Assembly: GCA_029747585.1 (NCBI GenBank)
Contig: JAPEVF010000176.1
Span: forward strand, 1-64,000
Direction of reading: 5' to 3'
Length of the DNA stretch: 64,000 bases
Source of the DNA: Pleurotus djamor
Lineage: Eukaryota > Basidiomycota > Agaricomycetes > Agaricales > Pleurotaceae
Shown: piece by piece, positions 62,515 through 64,000 of the stretch
Position numbering within the stretch: the first letter of the stretch is position 1
Layout of the letters: every line of letters starts with the position of its first letter
Made by a program: the position numbers and the translations under genes
Notes under the pieces: model-generated
What the model saw: the letters and a program-made list of their open reading frames with translations, nothing else
What the model was told of the DNA's origin: nothing
Databases searched by the model: none

Positions 62515-64000
62515 ATGTATATTTTTCTCTGTCTCACTCTCTTCTTCTCCTTCTTTGATCAAACAAATGGCTCTCCCATCCATCTCGCCAGAAACCCGAC
62601 TGGCTCAGCCTGTCTCGCTATCTTGATCTTCCTCGTCCTTGCCCTTACACTTCTCATGATCATCAAGTACCTTTTCATACGCGAACGCCGAATATCAGCT
62701 TATACGCTTCCCTCGACGCCGAACAATTCAAGCCAGTTCGATTCTTCCTACAACACAAGTCGCTCATCAGCTTGGTTCTTTGGGTCAAAACTGACGCTTT
62801 CGGAGAAGACTGGTAGCGAAGGTTTCTGGGTTGGGTTTCTGGGTTCGCCTCGCTGGGAAACGCGGCTGGATAGTGAAAAAGGCGGCCATTACAGAAGTCA
62901 GTTCTATCACCTTCGTGGACCCTCAAAATTCTCTAGTCGTTCAAGGCGATCCAGTGCCCTCAGCAAGGGTTCTGTCGTTAGCGTCGGAAGCTCTGGGCTA
63001 CCGATGTCTTGTATCGTGGAAAGCCGTGCTCTCTACAGTATCCGGGATGGAACCAGCAGATCACGCTCCCTTCGGCTCGCACACCCCGCCAAGGCTCATG
63101 TCCGACCTCGTACACCACGCAGGTTCTCAGCACCCGCTGATAATCGATCTCAACGCTCTGGGTCCTTTAAGCGAACTCGACAAAGTAGTTGCCGCAGTCG
63201 CCGTTCTGAAGTCTCCGGAGTGAATCTGGACATACCATCTTTGAGACTCGTCGACTCTACTTTCCCTTCGCACCCTGACGTCCCTCTACCGCTCTCTCCG
63301 AGACTCTCGAAAACCTCCCAAGGAAAAAATCATACCGATCAAAAACATTCTGGTCTCTTCGGTGGTTATGCTAATGTCACAGCGTTCTTTCCTTTGCCAA
63401 CAATAGGGCGTCCTCACTCCGGCCTACCCGAAATTTCTTTGAGCTCAAATTCGCCTTCTGATATCAGCGGTCTGCCGCCACCTCCCATTTCACATCCCTT
63501 CGCCTTATCTGCAACGAAAGATCGAAGAGCAGCAGCTGGCCCTTCGGCTCAACTCTTACCACCTCTTCCTAAGCGATGCCATATTCCCAACCAGGAGTTT
63601 CCTACGGAACCGATGCGACCGAATAACTTGTCCAATATGCAGCCTGCGATACCTCAAGGATTCCAAGAGGGTCCCGGATACAGCAAACGTCCTCAGAAAC
63701 GATCAATCACACCCCGCACCCGCAAAAGCCCAGTGATTGGACCATCGCCCTTGCGTGTTATGACCTTGCCCGAAGTGCCGTCGTCTGATCAATGCACTGA
63801 GAAGGTTGGCATTGCGCCTCCAACGCTCTCTGGGGATCGCCCACAGAGTGCGCTGTCGCAGGGTAAAGGAGATGAAGATGAGAATGCACTTATCGGGATC
63901 ATCCAAGAGTTGATCGAAGAAACCAGTGACTGGGATCCCAGCCTTTTTATGCAGCCTAGCTTCAAGTCTCTCCTTGCCGACACCAGTGTAATCCGCGAGG
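62515..64000 (+). CDS. Single-pass membrane protein with long disordered tail (partial)
   Basis: Open frame from ATG 62515-62517 to the right edge (495 residues so far, no intron seen). A hydrophobic start (MYIFLCLTLFFSFFDQTNGS) looks like a signal peptide. A second hydrophobic segment, SACLAILIFLVLALTLLMII, is followed by KYLFIRERR, a stop-transfer pattern. The remainder is basic and Ser/Arg/Pro-rich (RSRSLRLAHPAK, SRSRRSSALSKGSVVSVGSS), with proline-rich SGLPPPPISHP and a more acidic end (IGIIQELIEETSDWD). This suggests a short ectodomain, one membrane span and a long cytoplasmic tail with many phosphorylation sites. No family is recognised. The gene continues beyond the window. Confidence 0.6.
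   Translation, partial: MYIFLCLTLFFSFFDQTNGSPIHLARNPTGSACLAILIFLVLALTLLMIIKYLFIRERRISAYTLPSTPNNSSQFDSSYNTSRSSAWFFGSKLTLSEKTGSEGFWVGFLGSPRWETRLDSEKGGHYRSQFYHLRGPSKFSSRSRRSSALSKGSVVSVGSSGLPMSCIVESRALYSIRDGTSRSRSLRLAHPAKAHVRPRTPRRFSAPADNRSQRSGSFKRTRQSSCRSRRSEVSGVNLDIPSLRLVDSTFPSHPDVPLPLSPRLSKTSQGKNHTDQKHSGLFGGYANVTAFFPLPTIGRPHSGLPEISLSSNSPSDISGLPPPPISHPFALSATKDRRAAAGPSAQLLPPLPKRCHIPNQEFPTEPMRPNNLSNMQPAIPQGFQEGPGYSKRPQKRSITPRTRKSPVIGPSPLRVMTLPEVPSSDQCTEKVGIAPPTLSGDRPQSALSQGKGDEDENALIGIIQELIEETSDWDPSLFMQPSFKSLLADTSVIRE

Overview
The window is nuclear DNA from a filamentous basidiomycete, most likely an Agaricomycete. Genes are dense on both strands and carry many short introns of about 50-60 nt with GT-AG ends and CTAAY-like branch sites. 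Encoded products match fungal families: verprolin, a Zn2Cys6 regulator, vacuolar proteinase A and a CipC-like protein. No prokaryotic operons, transposons, CRISPR arrays, rRNA or tRNA genes were recognised. Single ambiguous bases (N) are scattered through the assembly and are very dense at about 54.4-59.4 kb.

Layout: 0-8.7 kb holds the N-terminus of an SSD1-like RNA-binding protein, NAD-isocitrate dehydrogenase subunit 2, the ESCRT-III subunit VPS24/CHMP3, ribosomal protein eS10 and a Zn2Cys6 transcription factor. 8.8-15.3 kb holds Mediator MED17, ribosomal protein uL18 (RPL5), an RBM42-like RRM protein and vacuolar aspartic proteinase. 15.5-29.2 kb holds a BRD8-like bromodomain protein facing the giant pseudokinase TRA1, both NuA4-type components. 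29.4-36.4 kb holds verprolin, protein disulfide isomerase and gamma-tubulin complex component GCP3. 36.5-44 kb holds TCTP, UTP15, CTNNBL1 and a DCAF-type WD40 protein. 44.2-49.5 kb holds a possible tiny membrane protein, a CTK1/CDK12-type kinase and COP9 signalosome subunit 4. 49.5-51.5 kb has only weak ORFs. 51.5-56.8 kb holds a large unrecognised repeat protein. 56.9-64 kb holds a PUB-domain protein, a patatin-type lipase, a CipC-like small protein and the start of a single-pass membrane protein.

Most genes are housekeeping and do not form one pathway, but transcription and chromatin genes recur (MED17, BRD8-like, TRA1, CTK1, Zn2Cys6). Gene pairs are packed head-to-head or tail-to-tail, with as little as 31 bp between divergent start codons and 13 bp between convergent stop codons.

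The most unusual locus is the repeat protein at 51.5-56.8 kb. It has seven VWPY-type motifs, then a tyrosine/proline-rich YPxFxLYP array. Eight consecutive phase-1 introns cut the array at the same place in the repeat, and every internal exon length is a multiple of three. This looks like exon duplication building a lineage-specific, probably low-complexity protein of unknown function.
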